Of a stretch of DNA of 42,443 nt, positions 1-7,902 are shown one piece after another. The notes below the pieces were generated by a model. That model was not told the origin of the DNA. It was given only the letters and a program-made list of their open reading frames with translations, and made no database searches. Source of the DNA: Cysteiniphilum halobium (GTDB taxonomy: Bacteria > Pseudomonadota > Gammaproteobacteria > Francisellales > Francisellaceae). Position 1 is the stretch's first letter. Each line of letters opens with the position of its first letter. A program made the position numbers and the translations under genes. The DNA is taken from the NCBI RefSeq assembly GCF_003574425.1, contig NZ_QLIU01000025.1, positions 1 through 42,443 of the forward strand, in the 5' to 3' direction.

Positions 1-423
1 TAATCAATGCACTAATTTTAAATAATGAATGATCAATTTTAAATTACAAATGCAATTCAACATTTAACATCAAAAATTCAAAATCAAATGCCTAACTACA
101 ATCCGCAAAAATCTTTGCTCAAAGTATTTAAGTATCTACATTTTATATCTCTTTAAACATCTTAGAAACCTTGATAACAAGGCATTCCACCGACCACTCT
201 CAGTGAGAACAGGAGTCAATTCTACAGATTTTTTTTTACTTGGCAAGCTGTTTTTGAGCGTTTTTTAAAGTTTGTGTTGACCTGTATTTTTTACACTCAA
301 AGCATCTTTGATTTAGCACCCCTATACCTAAGTTTCAGTTTTTACCTATAATCCAGTTATATAATGTATTGTTTTTACATTATACTAACTCTGGGTGACA
401 AAATATTAATGGAGTAATCAAAT
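1..423. other. Non-coding AT-rich leader before the dsbB pair
   Basis: No convincing coding frame was found in these 423 bases on either strand. The stretch is AT-rich, with homopolymer runs (a run of nine T near 228-236). A TATACT hexamer at 381-386 could be a -10 box for the plus-strand pair, but there is no good -35 box 16-18 bases upstream, so no promoter is called. A purine-rich ribosome site (GGAG, 411-414) precedes the ATG at 424. Any upstream gene lies outside the window. Confidence 0.5.
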
Positions 424-582
424 ATGCCTGGAATATTAATTGTTTTTTTCTTATTAGTAGTAAGTGTTATCAGTGTATGGTTGCATCGCACAATAGGAAT
501 ACTCTTTTTCTGCATTTTTCTCATTGCAATGAGTCTTGTGTTTTTGCACCACGCAACAGATCATCTTGGTTTGTACTTTTAA
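424..582 (+). CDS. Small inner-membrane protein next to DsbB (DUF5993-like)
   Basis: This 52-residue ORF starts at an ATG preceded by GGAGTAATCAAAT and ends 19 bases before the dsbB start. Its first 45 residues form two hydrophobic stretches (about 1-18 and 24-41) separated by WLHRT, so it is probably a two-span inner-membrane miniprotein. The C-terminus is short and contains several His residues (LHHATDHLG). I associate this size, composition and position beside dsbB with the DUF5993 family; that match is from memory and untested. No function is known to me. Co-transcription with dsbB suggests a role in membrane thiol oxidation or in supporting DsbB. Confidence 0.7.
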   Translation: MPGILIVFFLLVVSVISVWLHRTIGILFFCIFLIAMSLVFLHHATDHLGLYF

Positions 583-601
583 TGGCAAAAGGAGCTTCAA
601 T

Positions 602-1177
602 ATGCAACGATCCAAAATAAACAACTTTGTAAAGTGTCTTAATGCCATTGAAATACTTGCCATTATTCTTGTAATTGTAATGGCCTTCTCTTTTCAATTT
701 ATTTTAGGAGAGCTTCCTTGTCCACTATGTTTACTGCAACGCCTTGGGCTTTTAGGTATCGCTTTTGGTTTTTTACTTAATATAAGGTACCACGTGCGCC
801 CTGCTCACTACAGCCTCTCATTACTCTCAGCTGTATTAACCTCATTCATTGCTATGCGTCAGATTGCACTTCACATCAATGACCCGCATGGCTACGGCTC
901 GGCAGTTTTAGGATTACACATGTATACATGGGTATTTGTACTTTGTATCGTTGCTATTATTTATATTGCTATTACGCTAGGGCTATCATCACAATATGAC
1001 ATCAAAGCAAATAAAGGTGAAATCGCAGAAGCCAAAAGTAAAAAAATAAAAATATTTACGCATGCTGTCTTTGCTCTATTTGTCATTATTATAGCGGCTA
1101 ACTTAATTTCTACTTTTGCCGAATGTGGATTAAGTGAGTGTCCTGATAATCCAGTTGTTTATACGCTATGGCATTAG
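602..1177 (+). CDS. dsbB: Disulfide bond formation protein DsbB (variant cysteine layout)
   Basis: This is an inner-membrane quinone reductase that would reoxidise periplasmic DsbA. The start at 602 is preferred over an upstream GTG-type start at 536 because AAAGGAG lies 6-13 bases before it and because it leaves the 52-residue ORF intact; this gives 191 residues. The CPLC redox motif is at residues 40-43, followed by LLQR, as in DsbB. Five hydrophobic spans are visible. The second cysteine pair (CGLSEC, residues 175-180) lies in the C-terminal tail after the last span. In E. coli DsbB it lies in the second periplasmic loop. The last 12 bases overlap the convergent hydrolase gene. Confidence 0.9.
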   Translation: MQRSKINNFVKCLNAIEILAIILVIVMAFSFQFILGELPCPLCLLQRLGLLGIAFGFLLNIRYHVRPAHYSLSLLSAVLTSFIAMRQIALHINDPHGYGSAVLGLHMYTWVFVLCIVAIIYIAITLGLSSQYDIKANKGEIAEAKSKKIKIFTHAVFALFVIIIAANLISTFAECGLSECPDNPVVYTLWH

Positions 1178-2104
1178 CAGTTCGTATATAAGCTCTGAGA
1201 ATTCGGGGCAACGCAAATAACCATAAGATTTGTGAGGATTATGATGATATCTACCAAGCTTTTTGTTGAAAATTCCATATTCATTAAATACTAGTTGATC
1301 AACTACTTGTACCCCTTGATGATTTGGGCCATAAAGCGGCCCCATCTTCAAGCGATAACATGCAACATCACGTGGGTCAGAAAAATTATACCAAGACTTT
1401 ACAGCACTTGGAGTGCGTGGCTTATTTCTAAAATGCCCATCTGTAAGCTCTAAAAACGGGTGTTTATAGGTAATTGCGTAAGTCAAAGGTGATCCCATGG
1501 TAATAAAACATCTAATATTAATCTCAGGTAAAAATGAACGAATATTACGTAATACGTCATAGCAAATAATTGACCCCATCGAATGTCCAATAACAATAAT
1601 TTCTTTACCTTCCTTAGCATGCACACTCAAAACATCCATCAATTCACACATCAAAATCTTACGTAATGGCTTTTTTTGTCCTTTACGATCATGGATCTCA
1701 ACTGCATCGTTATAATAGTACGCCATATCACGAAATAATTTATTAGCCGCCCAAAAAGATACTGGATCATATTGCTGAATTAAGTTAACAAATTTACGTA
1801 TTGCATTTTGTCCAAGCAACCCTACTCTTTTAACTAATGAGTCTGCATAACGCGGAAAGTTTTCTTTTTCTAAATAATAATATGGCTCATCGTCATATAG
1901 CTCATCAAAATAATATGTCTCATCATTATGCAATGGATATTTATGCAAAAGATCTGCCCAATAGACCATTTGAAAGTTCACACCACCATAATAACCACAA
2001 GTTTTCTCCAAACCTTCTTCAATAGCAGACTTCCACCATATCTGAATAGTCTCTCTGGCATTTTTATTTAACAGCCCATGCACACCTAATATAATTTTAT
2101 CCAT
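1166..2104 (-). CDS. Predicted alpha/beta-hydrolase (lipase/esterase-like)
   Basis: The 312-residue protein has the layout of an alpha/beta hydrolase. An HGLLN oxyanion-type motif lies at residues 9-13, and the nucleophile elbow is GHSMGS at 173-178 (Ser175). Plausible acid and base residues are Asp243 or Asp246 in SDPRD and a His near 288-291. There is no signal peptide, so it is probably cytoplasmic. The N-terminal third contains an unusual Tyr/Asp/Glu-rich stretch (about 63-80). The substrate cannot be told from sequence; a lipid or ester is likely. It converges on dsbB with a 12-base overlap and is followed upstream by a 240-base gap, so it is probably transcribed alone. Confidence 0.75.
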   Translation of the reverse strand: MDKIILGVHGLLNKNARETIQIWWKSAIEEGLEKTCGYYGGVNFQMVYWADLLHKYPLHNDETYYFDELYDDEPYYYLEKENFPRYADSLVKRVGLLGQNAIRKFVNLIQQYDPVSFWAANKLFRDMAYYYNDAVEIHDRKGQKKPLRKILMCELMDVLSVHAKEGKEIIVIGHSMGSIICYDVLRNIRSFLPEINIRCFITMGSPLTYAITYKHPFLELTDGHFRNKPRTPSAVKSWYNFSDPRDVACYRLKMGPLYGPNHQGVQVVDQLVFNEYGIFNKKLGRYHHNPHKSYGYLRCPEFSELIYELLMP

Positions 2105-2345
2105 AATTTATTATGACTACCTGTTTATTATGCTAACAAATAATGTGAATCTCATTACCAAAGTCTAATATGCACAAATAAAAACACAAATAAAACAGGC
2201 AGATGAACACATAATATATTATAGTCTTGACTTATATATTCATCACACAAGCTTAATAAACATACTCAAAAGTAATTTCCCCTCATATTCATGCATACCT
2301 AAATATATTATGATCTATCAATATCATACATAAAGCACCATAACA

Positions 2346-2918
2346 TCATGCTAACTCCCCAACTGCTACACCGCTTAATACCATTTCCAGATGATGTTTA
2401 TACTCAGTCATTTTCTTTGGCAAATCCGGATTCTGTATCACATCAAAAGCGTGAAAGCTTGATAGTTTTTTAACCCCTATATACTGTTGGGTAACATGTA
2501 AAGGCGCTAAAATATCATCAGGAGATAAATCAGCATAAGTTCCATCACCATAGAACGCACTTTCAGGCGCATTCCAAGTAGTTGATAACAAATAATGTTT
2601 ATGTGTTAATAACCCACCCCTGCCATAAGAATCTGCTCTACCATGCGTCACCCCAGAAGCGTATACATCTTCCATATAGCGCTTTAATAATGCAGGCACA
2701 TTAAACCAGTATACTGGCATTTGAAAAATAATCAGATCAGCTTCAAGCAGCTTTTGCTGCTCTAAATCAGTAGAAAACCCTTCTGACAGCTTTGAAACAA
2801 TAACTGACCACCCTCTTGATTGGAAAAAATCTCTGGCAACATCTGTCATTGTCTGATTGTAACTGCCCTTAGCAATAGGTTTATTGTCTGCCGCATTGAT
2901 AATTAAAAGTTTAGACAT
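2346..2918 (-). CDS. mdaB: NAD(P)H:quinone oxidoreductase, MdaB type
   Basis: The 190-residue flavodoxin-fold protein matches the MdaB family in length and motifs. The N-terminus (LLIINAADNKP, then GSYNQT) is the FMN/FAD phosphate-binding region. QMPVYWFNVPALLKRYMEDV is the typical MdaB/NQO core, and TTWNAPESAF follows. Such enzymes carry out two-electron reduction of quinones, avoiding semiquinone stress. An AAGG ribosome site lies 11-14 bases before the ATG. The gene lies downstream of a LysR regulator on the same strand, with a small ORF between them, so regulation by that protein is plausible but unproven. Confidence 0.9.
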   Translation of the reverse strand: MSKLLIINAADNKPIAKGSYNQTMTDVARDFFQSRGWSVIVSKLSEGFSTDLEQQKLLEADLIIFQMPVYWFNVPALLKRYMEDVYASGVTHGRADSYGRGGLLTHKHYLLSTTWNAPESAFYGDGTYADLSPDDILAPLHVTQQYIGVKKLSSFHAFDVIQNPDLPKKMTEYKHHLEMVLSGVAVGELA

Positions 2919-3091
2919 ATCTTAGAATCCTTATATTCATTAATGTTAGTACATCATCATAATTTTTATTAGCACTGCAAAAAACAGGGTAATTTTGAAA
3001 ACTTTATTCGGTTGAATGCAAAAATTGCCATCACATTCTTTTTGATTGCTCACGTTATTGCTCTTGAAAAATCGCAACACTTCAGGCAAAA

Positions 3092-3334
3092 CTACTGACA
3101 AACATCCCATTTTGAGAGAACTGATGCTACCCAATTAGGTTTTGAATCATGGTAAATCTCATCCTCTGAGAAATCACTGTAATCCATGTCAACAATGTCA
3201 TACTTTTTAAGTGCTCGTAAATAATGTAACAGAGCTCCAACATCTCCCCAGTCAGATCCTAACATACGGTGGGCATAGGATTGAAAGTCTTGATAATCAT
3301 ACTTTACCGACTCAATCAGTAAATCAAATGACAT
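3092..3334 (-). CDS. Small acidic protein of unknown function
   Basis: This 80-residue ORF begins with ATG and has a purine-rich stretch (GGCAGAGAAATAG) upstream. The predicted protein is soluble and acidic (DYSDFSEDEIYHD in the middle) and rich in Tyr and Asp. It has no signal peptide, no membrane span and no cysteine motif. I do not recognise the family. It lies between mdaB and the LysR gene on the same strand. Its codon and residue composition look natural, but a spurious ORF cannot be excluded. Confidence 0.5.
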   Translation of the reverse strand: MSFDLLIESVKYDYQDFQSYAHRMLGSDWGDVGALLHYLRALKKYDIVDMDYSDFSEDEIYHDSKPNWVASVLSKWDVCQ

Positions 3335-3446
3335 CGCTATTTCTCTGCCTTTTTATGATACTGTCGTAAGGCTTTATGCTATGAGTAACTTAGGCAAGAG
3401 AAAAGTAGCATTTTTCAAATTGACCATTGCATATTTTGCAAAAGGC

Positions 3447-4361
3447 TTATTTTTGCACCTTAAATTTATGATACAGATAATCAATAACTGCCTTGTTTTT
3501 CTTTAATGCTGCACTATGTTTGGTATAAATTAAATACATCCGATTATCAAAATGGTTTGGTGTCACTTGATAATCCGGCAAAATATGGCATAAACTGCCA
3601 TCAGCAATATGTGGTAGAGCAATAATATCTGGCAACAGAGCAATACCCATATGGTTTAGTGCAGCACTTAACACCATCTCAGGGCTATTACTAGCGAGCT
3701 TAAAATGCGTACTAGGATTAAATCGAATTTCTTGAGCTTCTTTTTTAAATAACCAGGTATGATAGGAACTTCCTAGGTGCATCACAATAATCGAATCTCC
3801 TTTAAGATCATCGATATTAATAATCGGTTTGACTCTCTTAGCAAGGTATTTTGGTGACGCAACTAATAGATAACTATAGTCAAACAAAGTTTTTGCACGC
3901 AAGTTTGAGTCTTGCGGCTTCCCTGCACGAACATATAGGTCATAATCAGATCGCTCCGGATTGAGCAGCTCATTTGCACACTCAATTTCAAACCGAATAT
4001 CAGGGTTTTTCTGGCAAAACTCATCCAATAATGGCGCAAGTTCCTTATGTGAAAAATACCAAGGACAGGAAATTCTTACAATACCATTTAGCACATCATT
4101 TTGATGCTGTAGCTGATATTGTAATATATCCATTTCTGACACCATACATCGTACTTTATCAAGAAAAATATCTCCCGCTTGAGTCAGTTTTATATGGCGT
4201 GTACTACGTTGCACAAGATCTATTCCAAGCTCATCTTCTAGCTGTTGGATTATTCTTGTCACGGATGATGTTGCCAAATTTAGCTGTTGTGCAGTCTTAG
4301 TAAAGCTATTCATATCTGCTAATAAACTAAATACTCGATAAGGAAATAGTATGTCACTCAT
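3447..4361 (-). CDS. LysR-family transcriptional regulator
   Basis: The protein has the LysR layout: an N-terminal winged HTH (FSLLADMNSFTKTAQQLNLA, then SSVTRIIQQLEDELG, about residues 10-50) followed by the conserved VQRSTRHIKLTQAG and a substrate-binding domain to the end. The usual LysR length is about 300; from the ATG at 4361 it is 304. Another ATG six codons upstream (4379) is also possible; neither has a strong ribosome site. LysR proteins often control quinone reductases or drug-response genes, so the downstream mdaB is the obvious candidate target. The usual divergent layout is absent, so this is inference. Confidence 0.9.
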   Translation of the reverse strand: MSDILFPYRVFSLLADMNSFTKTAQQLNLATSSVTRIIQQLEDELGIDLVQRSTRHIKLTQAGDIFLDKVRCMVSEMDILQYQLQHQNDVLNGIVRISCPWYFSHKELAPLLDEFCQKNPDIRFEIECANELLNPERSDYDLYVRAGKPQDSNLRAKTLFDYSYLLVASPKYLAKRVKPIINIDDLKGDSIIVMHLGSSYHTWLFKKEAQEIRFNPSTHFKLASNSPEMVLSAALNHMGIALLPDIIALPHIADGSLCHILPDYQVTPNHFDNRMYLIYTKHSAALKKNKAVIDYLYHKFKVQK

Positions 4362-4460
4362 AATGTTATAAAATATCATTATCTAAAAAACTTCATTCTA
4401 TGAGAATATTGTCAAAAGGCAAATTTAAATATCAGCTTCCCAGCAATACAAAAAGCATCC

Positions 4461-5852
4461 CTAAACTGCATAAGTATTTATAACAGACTCCACCCACTGA
4501 CTAAAATCATCCTTAATGCGTACTAGAGCTTCTTCATTATCAGCTTCAAATCTAAGTACTAAGCATGGTGTGGTGTTAGATGCTCGAACCAATCCCCAAC
4601 CATCTTCAAACTCAACCCGCACACCATCAATGGTAATGACTTTTGCATTGTTGAATTTTGTATTCGCTTGCTTTACCAAGCTGTCAACCACAGTGAATTT
4701 TTGCTCTTCGGTTACATCAATATTGATCTCAGGGGTATTAATGCTTTGTGGAATGCGCGCAAAGATTTGATCTAAAGACGCATCACTATTTGCCAGAATA
4801 TTTAACAATCTAACACCTGTGTATAAGCCATCATCAAAACCAAGCCAACGATCATTGAAAAACGTATGACCACTCATCTCACCTGCAAGCTCAGCACCAG
4901 TTTCTTTGATTTTCTTTTTAATCAGAGCATGCCCTGTTTGTGACATAATCGGCTTGCCACCCAGCTTCTCAACAAACTCAGTAAGATTTTTAGTGCATTT
5001 AACATCAAATAAAATCGTCGCTTGTGGATGCACTTTTAATACATCTTCGGCATAAAGCATCAACTGACGATCTGGGAAAATATTCTCACCCTTAGGTGTG
5101 ATCACACCTAAGCGATCACCATCACCATCAAAGGCTAAACCAACATCAGCATGATGTGCTTTAACCGCAGCAATAAGGTCTTTTAAATTAGCAGGTTTAC
5201 TTGGGTCAGGATGATGATTAGGGAATGTACCATCAATCTGACAAAATAGCTCAATGACTTCGCATCCTAGCTTTCTAAATAGTTGAGGTGCGATCTCACC
5301 TGTAATGCCATTACCTGCATCAATCACAATTTTCAAAGGCCTAGCAAGCTTTTCTTGTTTGGCAATATAATCAATATACTTATCATCAATCACAAGGGAT
5401 TGGTAAGCACCCACTGGATAGTCTTTTGCTTTACCCTTTATGATGATTTGTTTTAACACTTGAATATCATCTTGTGCTAGGGTGTGTCCTGCAATCATCA
5501 TTTTAAGGCCATTGTAATTTGCTGGATTGTGGCTCCCTGTCAACATAATACCTGTGCCATTGCCTTGTGTTTTCGCAGCAAAGTAAAGCACAGGTGTCGG
5601 GACCGCACCGACATCAATAACATCACATCCTCCAGCTTGCAAACCTTCAGCCAATGACTTTAACAAGATTGGTCCTGATAAGCGCCCATCACGTGCAATA
5701 AAAACCTTTTGCTCACCTTGTATACGTGCCTGCTGCGCGAATGCAACACCGATATTAAATACAACATTCTCATTTAGATCTTCTGGATATGTCCCACGAA
5801 TATCATACGCTCTAAAAATATGCGCAGGGGTTAGTGCATTTTCTTTAAACAA
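4461..5852 (-). CDS. manB: Phosphomannomutase/phosphoglucomutase
   Basis: The 463-residue enzyme belongs to the alpha-D-phosphohexomutase family and interconverts hexose 6- and 1-phosphates. The phosphoserine loop TGSHNP is at residues 105-110 (Ser107), the metal loop DGDGDR at 242-247, the sugar-binding loop GEMSGH follows, and a phosphate-binding RASNTTP lies near the C-terminus. The length matches the AlgC/ManB type (about 460). It would supply mannose-1-phosphate to the ManC enzyme at 39.2-40.6 kb and glucose-1-phosphate to RmlA and RfbF. It is the last gene of the rlmN-led run, 19 bases after the methyltransferase gene, and is not part of the sugar cluster. Confidence 0.93.
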   Translation of the reverse strand: MFKENALTPAHIFRAYDIRGTYPEDLNENVVFNIGVAFAQQARIQGEQKVFIARDGRLSGPILLKSLAEGLQAGGCDVIDVGAVPTPVLYFAAKTQGNGTGIMLTGSHNPANYNGLKMMIAGHTLAQDDIQVLKQIIIKGKAKDYPVGAYQSLVIDDKYIDYIAKQEKLARPLKIVIDAGNGITGEIAPQLFRKLGCEVIELFCQIDGTFPNHHPDPSKPANLKDLIAAVKAHHADVGLAFDGDGDRLGVITPKGENIFPDRQLMLYAEDVLKVHPQATILFDVKCTKNLTEFVEKLGGKPIMSQTGHALIKKKIKETGAELAGEMSGHTFFNDRWLGFDDGLYTGVRLLNILANSDASLDQIFARIPQSINTPEINIDVTEEQKFTVVDSLVKQANTKFNNAKVITIDGVRVEFEDGWGLVRASNTTPCLVLRFEADNEEALVRIKDDFSQWVESVINTYAV

Positions 5853-5871
5853 TTTATAACTCCTTTATGTT

Positions 5872-7053
5872 TTATAACAAATAACTCAGATCAATATCAT
5901 CAAATGCTTCAATCACGTCATTATAGCCAACAGATAATGCCATGACTTTAAAATTCTCAGCTAGCTCAGTACTCAGTGTCAGTAATTTAAGCTCTTGATT
6001 TAATCGCAATAGCTCTTTTTCATCTAAATCTATCTGTAGATTTTTATAGACGTTCATAATCCCTGCCTGACTTAGGAAACTGCCTTGTGTGACAAAACCA
6101 TCAAGCACAAAACCAAGACTCTCAGCACATTCAACAACAGTTGTAAAATCAACGTGTGCCGTGATATCTTGCACGCCTGTGTAAATCAGCGGATTGTCAT
6201 GCACATGATGCTTAAAATAGCATTGCAATGTCCCTTTGCTGCGTGCACTACTGTAATACAAATCACGTTGATAGCCATAATCACAGATAAAAATTACACC
6301 ATGATTCAATACGCTACGAATTGATGTTAACCACGGTTCAATCCATAGATTGATTTCTGTTTGATAATCATTAATGGATAGCAAATTTTCTAGTGGTAAA
6401 CGGTTAATCGCCGCTGCTAATAATGGATCAGTAATCTTTTCATCACACCACATAAATTGATCTTGTTGATAGTCGACTAGCATGCGTTTTAGTGATTTTT
6501 CCTTGATAGAGATCAACTCAACCGGCATGGCATCGATTACTTCATTGGCAAAAATAATGGCATTAAGCTTTTCTTTGGGCAACTCATCCAGCCAGTGAAT
6601 ATGGTTGTAATAATCGCCTAATGACTTCAATAAATGCTGTTGCTTAGCTTTTAAATCAGGGCTTACTTCAATAATATAATATGCATAAGGCAACGTATTA
6701 AGAGATTTAAGCTTTTGCAAACAATCCAATGCAAACTTCCCTGTGCCTGCACCAAACTCAATAATGAGAGGATTTTCACCCAGCTTTGGCAAGATATCTG
6801 CAAACTGTAAGGCAAAAGTTTGTCCAAACAGGCTTGAACTCATTGGTGCCGTCATAAAGTCGCCCGATTCACCAAGCTTTAATTTATTCGCCGTATAATA
6901 CCCCAAATTTGGCGCATATAACGCCTCTTGCATAAAGCGTTTAAAACTAATGGCGGATTTACTCTTAGCAATGACACCAGCAAGATGCGCAGTCATATTT
7001 GCCACACGCGCACACTCATCTGCGTTTAATTCCGGCAGCATTGTTTGGTTCAT
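5872..7053 (-). CDS. SAM-dependent methyltransferase, MidA/NDUFAF7 family
   Basis: This 393-residue protein matches the COG1565/MidA family. The N-terminal region has the typical FMQEALYAPNLGYY stretch (about 40-53) and GESGDFMTAP (61-70). The SAM-binding motif IIEFGAGTGKFA is at residues 97-108. EVIDAMPVELI is another family signature. The mitochondrial homologue NDUFAF7 methylates an arginine of a complex I subunit; the bacterial substrate is unknown to me. It starts 2 bases after the rluB stop, so translational coupling is likely. Confidence 0.88.
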   Translation of the reverse strand: MNQTMLPELNADECARVANMTAHLAGVIAKSKSAISFKRFMQEALYAPNLGYYTANKLKLGESGDFMTAPMSSSLFGQTFALQFADILPKLGENPLIIEFGAGTGKFALDCLQKLKSLNTLPYAYYIIEVSPDLKAKQQHLLKSLGDYYNHIHWLDELPKEKLNAIIFANEVIDAMPVELISIKEKSLKRMLVDYQQDQFMWCDEKITDPLLAAAINRLPLENLLSINDYQTEINLWIEPWLTSIRSVLNHGVIFICDYGYQRDLYYSSARSKGTLQCYFKHHVHDNPLIYTGVQDITAHVDFTTVVECAESLGFVLDGFVTQGSFLSQAGIMNVYKNLQIDLDEKELLRLNQELKLLTLSTELAENFKVMALSVGYNDVIEAFDDIDLSYLL

Positions 7054-7055
7054 GA

Positions 7056-7874
7056 TTAACGCTTACGATCTAATTTATCAAGCAAACTCTTTGGAAAGAA
7101 AAAACGCTTCATTTTAACGCTTTGGCGTAGTGCATTGACATCTTGCGGACTTAGCTCCTCTGATTTACCTGCACTTAAATATCTTGGTAAAGTGATATTG
7201 CCATAACGCACGCGTGTTAGGCGGCTTACTTGCACACCAACGGCCTCAAACATTCGACGTACTTCACGATTTCGACCCTCTGATAAAGTCACATGATACC
7301 ATTTATTCATGCCTTCACCGCCGACAAAGCGCACACTACTAAACTTAGCTTCACCATCGTCAAGTACAATCCCCATTTTAAGCTGCTCAATCACACTATC
7401 CTCAATATCACCAAATAAACGCACGGCATACTCACGCTCGACTTCATACGATGGATGCATTAAACGATTGGCAAGCTCACCATCGGTGGTAAATAACAGT
7501 AATCCCGTGGTGTTAATATCCAAGCGCCCAACCATAATCCAGCGCCCGATTTTCAATCTTGGCAAGGCATCAAATACTGTTTTGCGCCCTTCGGGATCTT
7601 GTTTAGTACAAATCTCACCATCGGGCTTGTTGTAGATAATCACGCGAGGGCGCGATAAGACAACTGCTTGATTACGCAACGGTTTACCATCAACAATAAT
7701 CTTGTCATCAAATGACGCACGATCACCAATTTGTGCAACTTTACCATTAACACTCACGCGTCCTGCGAGAATTTTTTCTTCCATCTTTCGTCTTGAACCA
7801 AGTCCTGCTAATGCTAAGAGTTTCTGCAGCTTATCTTTATGATTATTATTTTTTTTAGGATGTTGATTACGCAT
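7056..7874 (-). CDS. rluB: 23S rRNA pseudouridine synthase RluB
   Basis: The 272-residue protein has an N-terminal S4 RNA-binding domain (KLQKLLALAGLGSRRKMEE, about 15-33) and a pseudouridine synthase domain. The catalytic motif GRLDINTTGLLLFT begins at residue 117, with Asp119 as the catalytic aspartate. NREVRRMFEAVG is the conserved C-terminal motif of the RsuA/RluB/E/F group. Presence of the S4 domain and YNKPDGEICT favour RluB, which modifies U2605 in E. coli numbering. The basic tail is usual. It lies between the patatin fusion and midA-like genes in the rlmN run. Confidence 0.9.
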   Translation of the reverse strand: MRNQHPKKNNNHKDKLQKLLALAGLGSRRKMEEKILAGRVSVNGKVAQIGDRASFDDKIIVDGKPLRNQAVVLSRPRVIIYNKPDGEICTKQDPEGRKTVFDALPRLKIGRWIMVGRLDINTTGLLLFTTDGELANRLMHPSYEVEREYAVRLFGDIEDSVIEQLKMGIVLDDGEAKFSSVRFVGGEGMNKWYHVTLSEGRNREVRRMFEAVGVQVSRLTRVRYGNITLPRYLSAGKSEELSPQDVNALRQSVKMKRFFFPKSLLDKLDRKR

Positions 7875-7902
7875 TTTTATGTACTTCGTAGGATAAATTC
7901 AA

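Noticed and set aside
536-601. Upstream extension of dsbB by 22 codons
   Set aside because: It overlaps the 52-residue ORF and lacks a ribosome site, while the ATG at 602 has AAAGGAG just upstream.
2946-3134. 62-codon minus-strand ORF after mdaB's upstream region
   Set aside because: It overlaps the end of the better 80-residue ORF, has no ribosome site and no recognisable composition.
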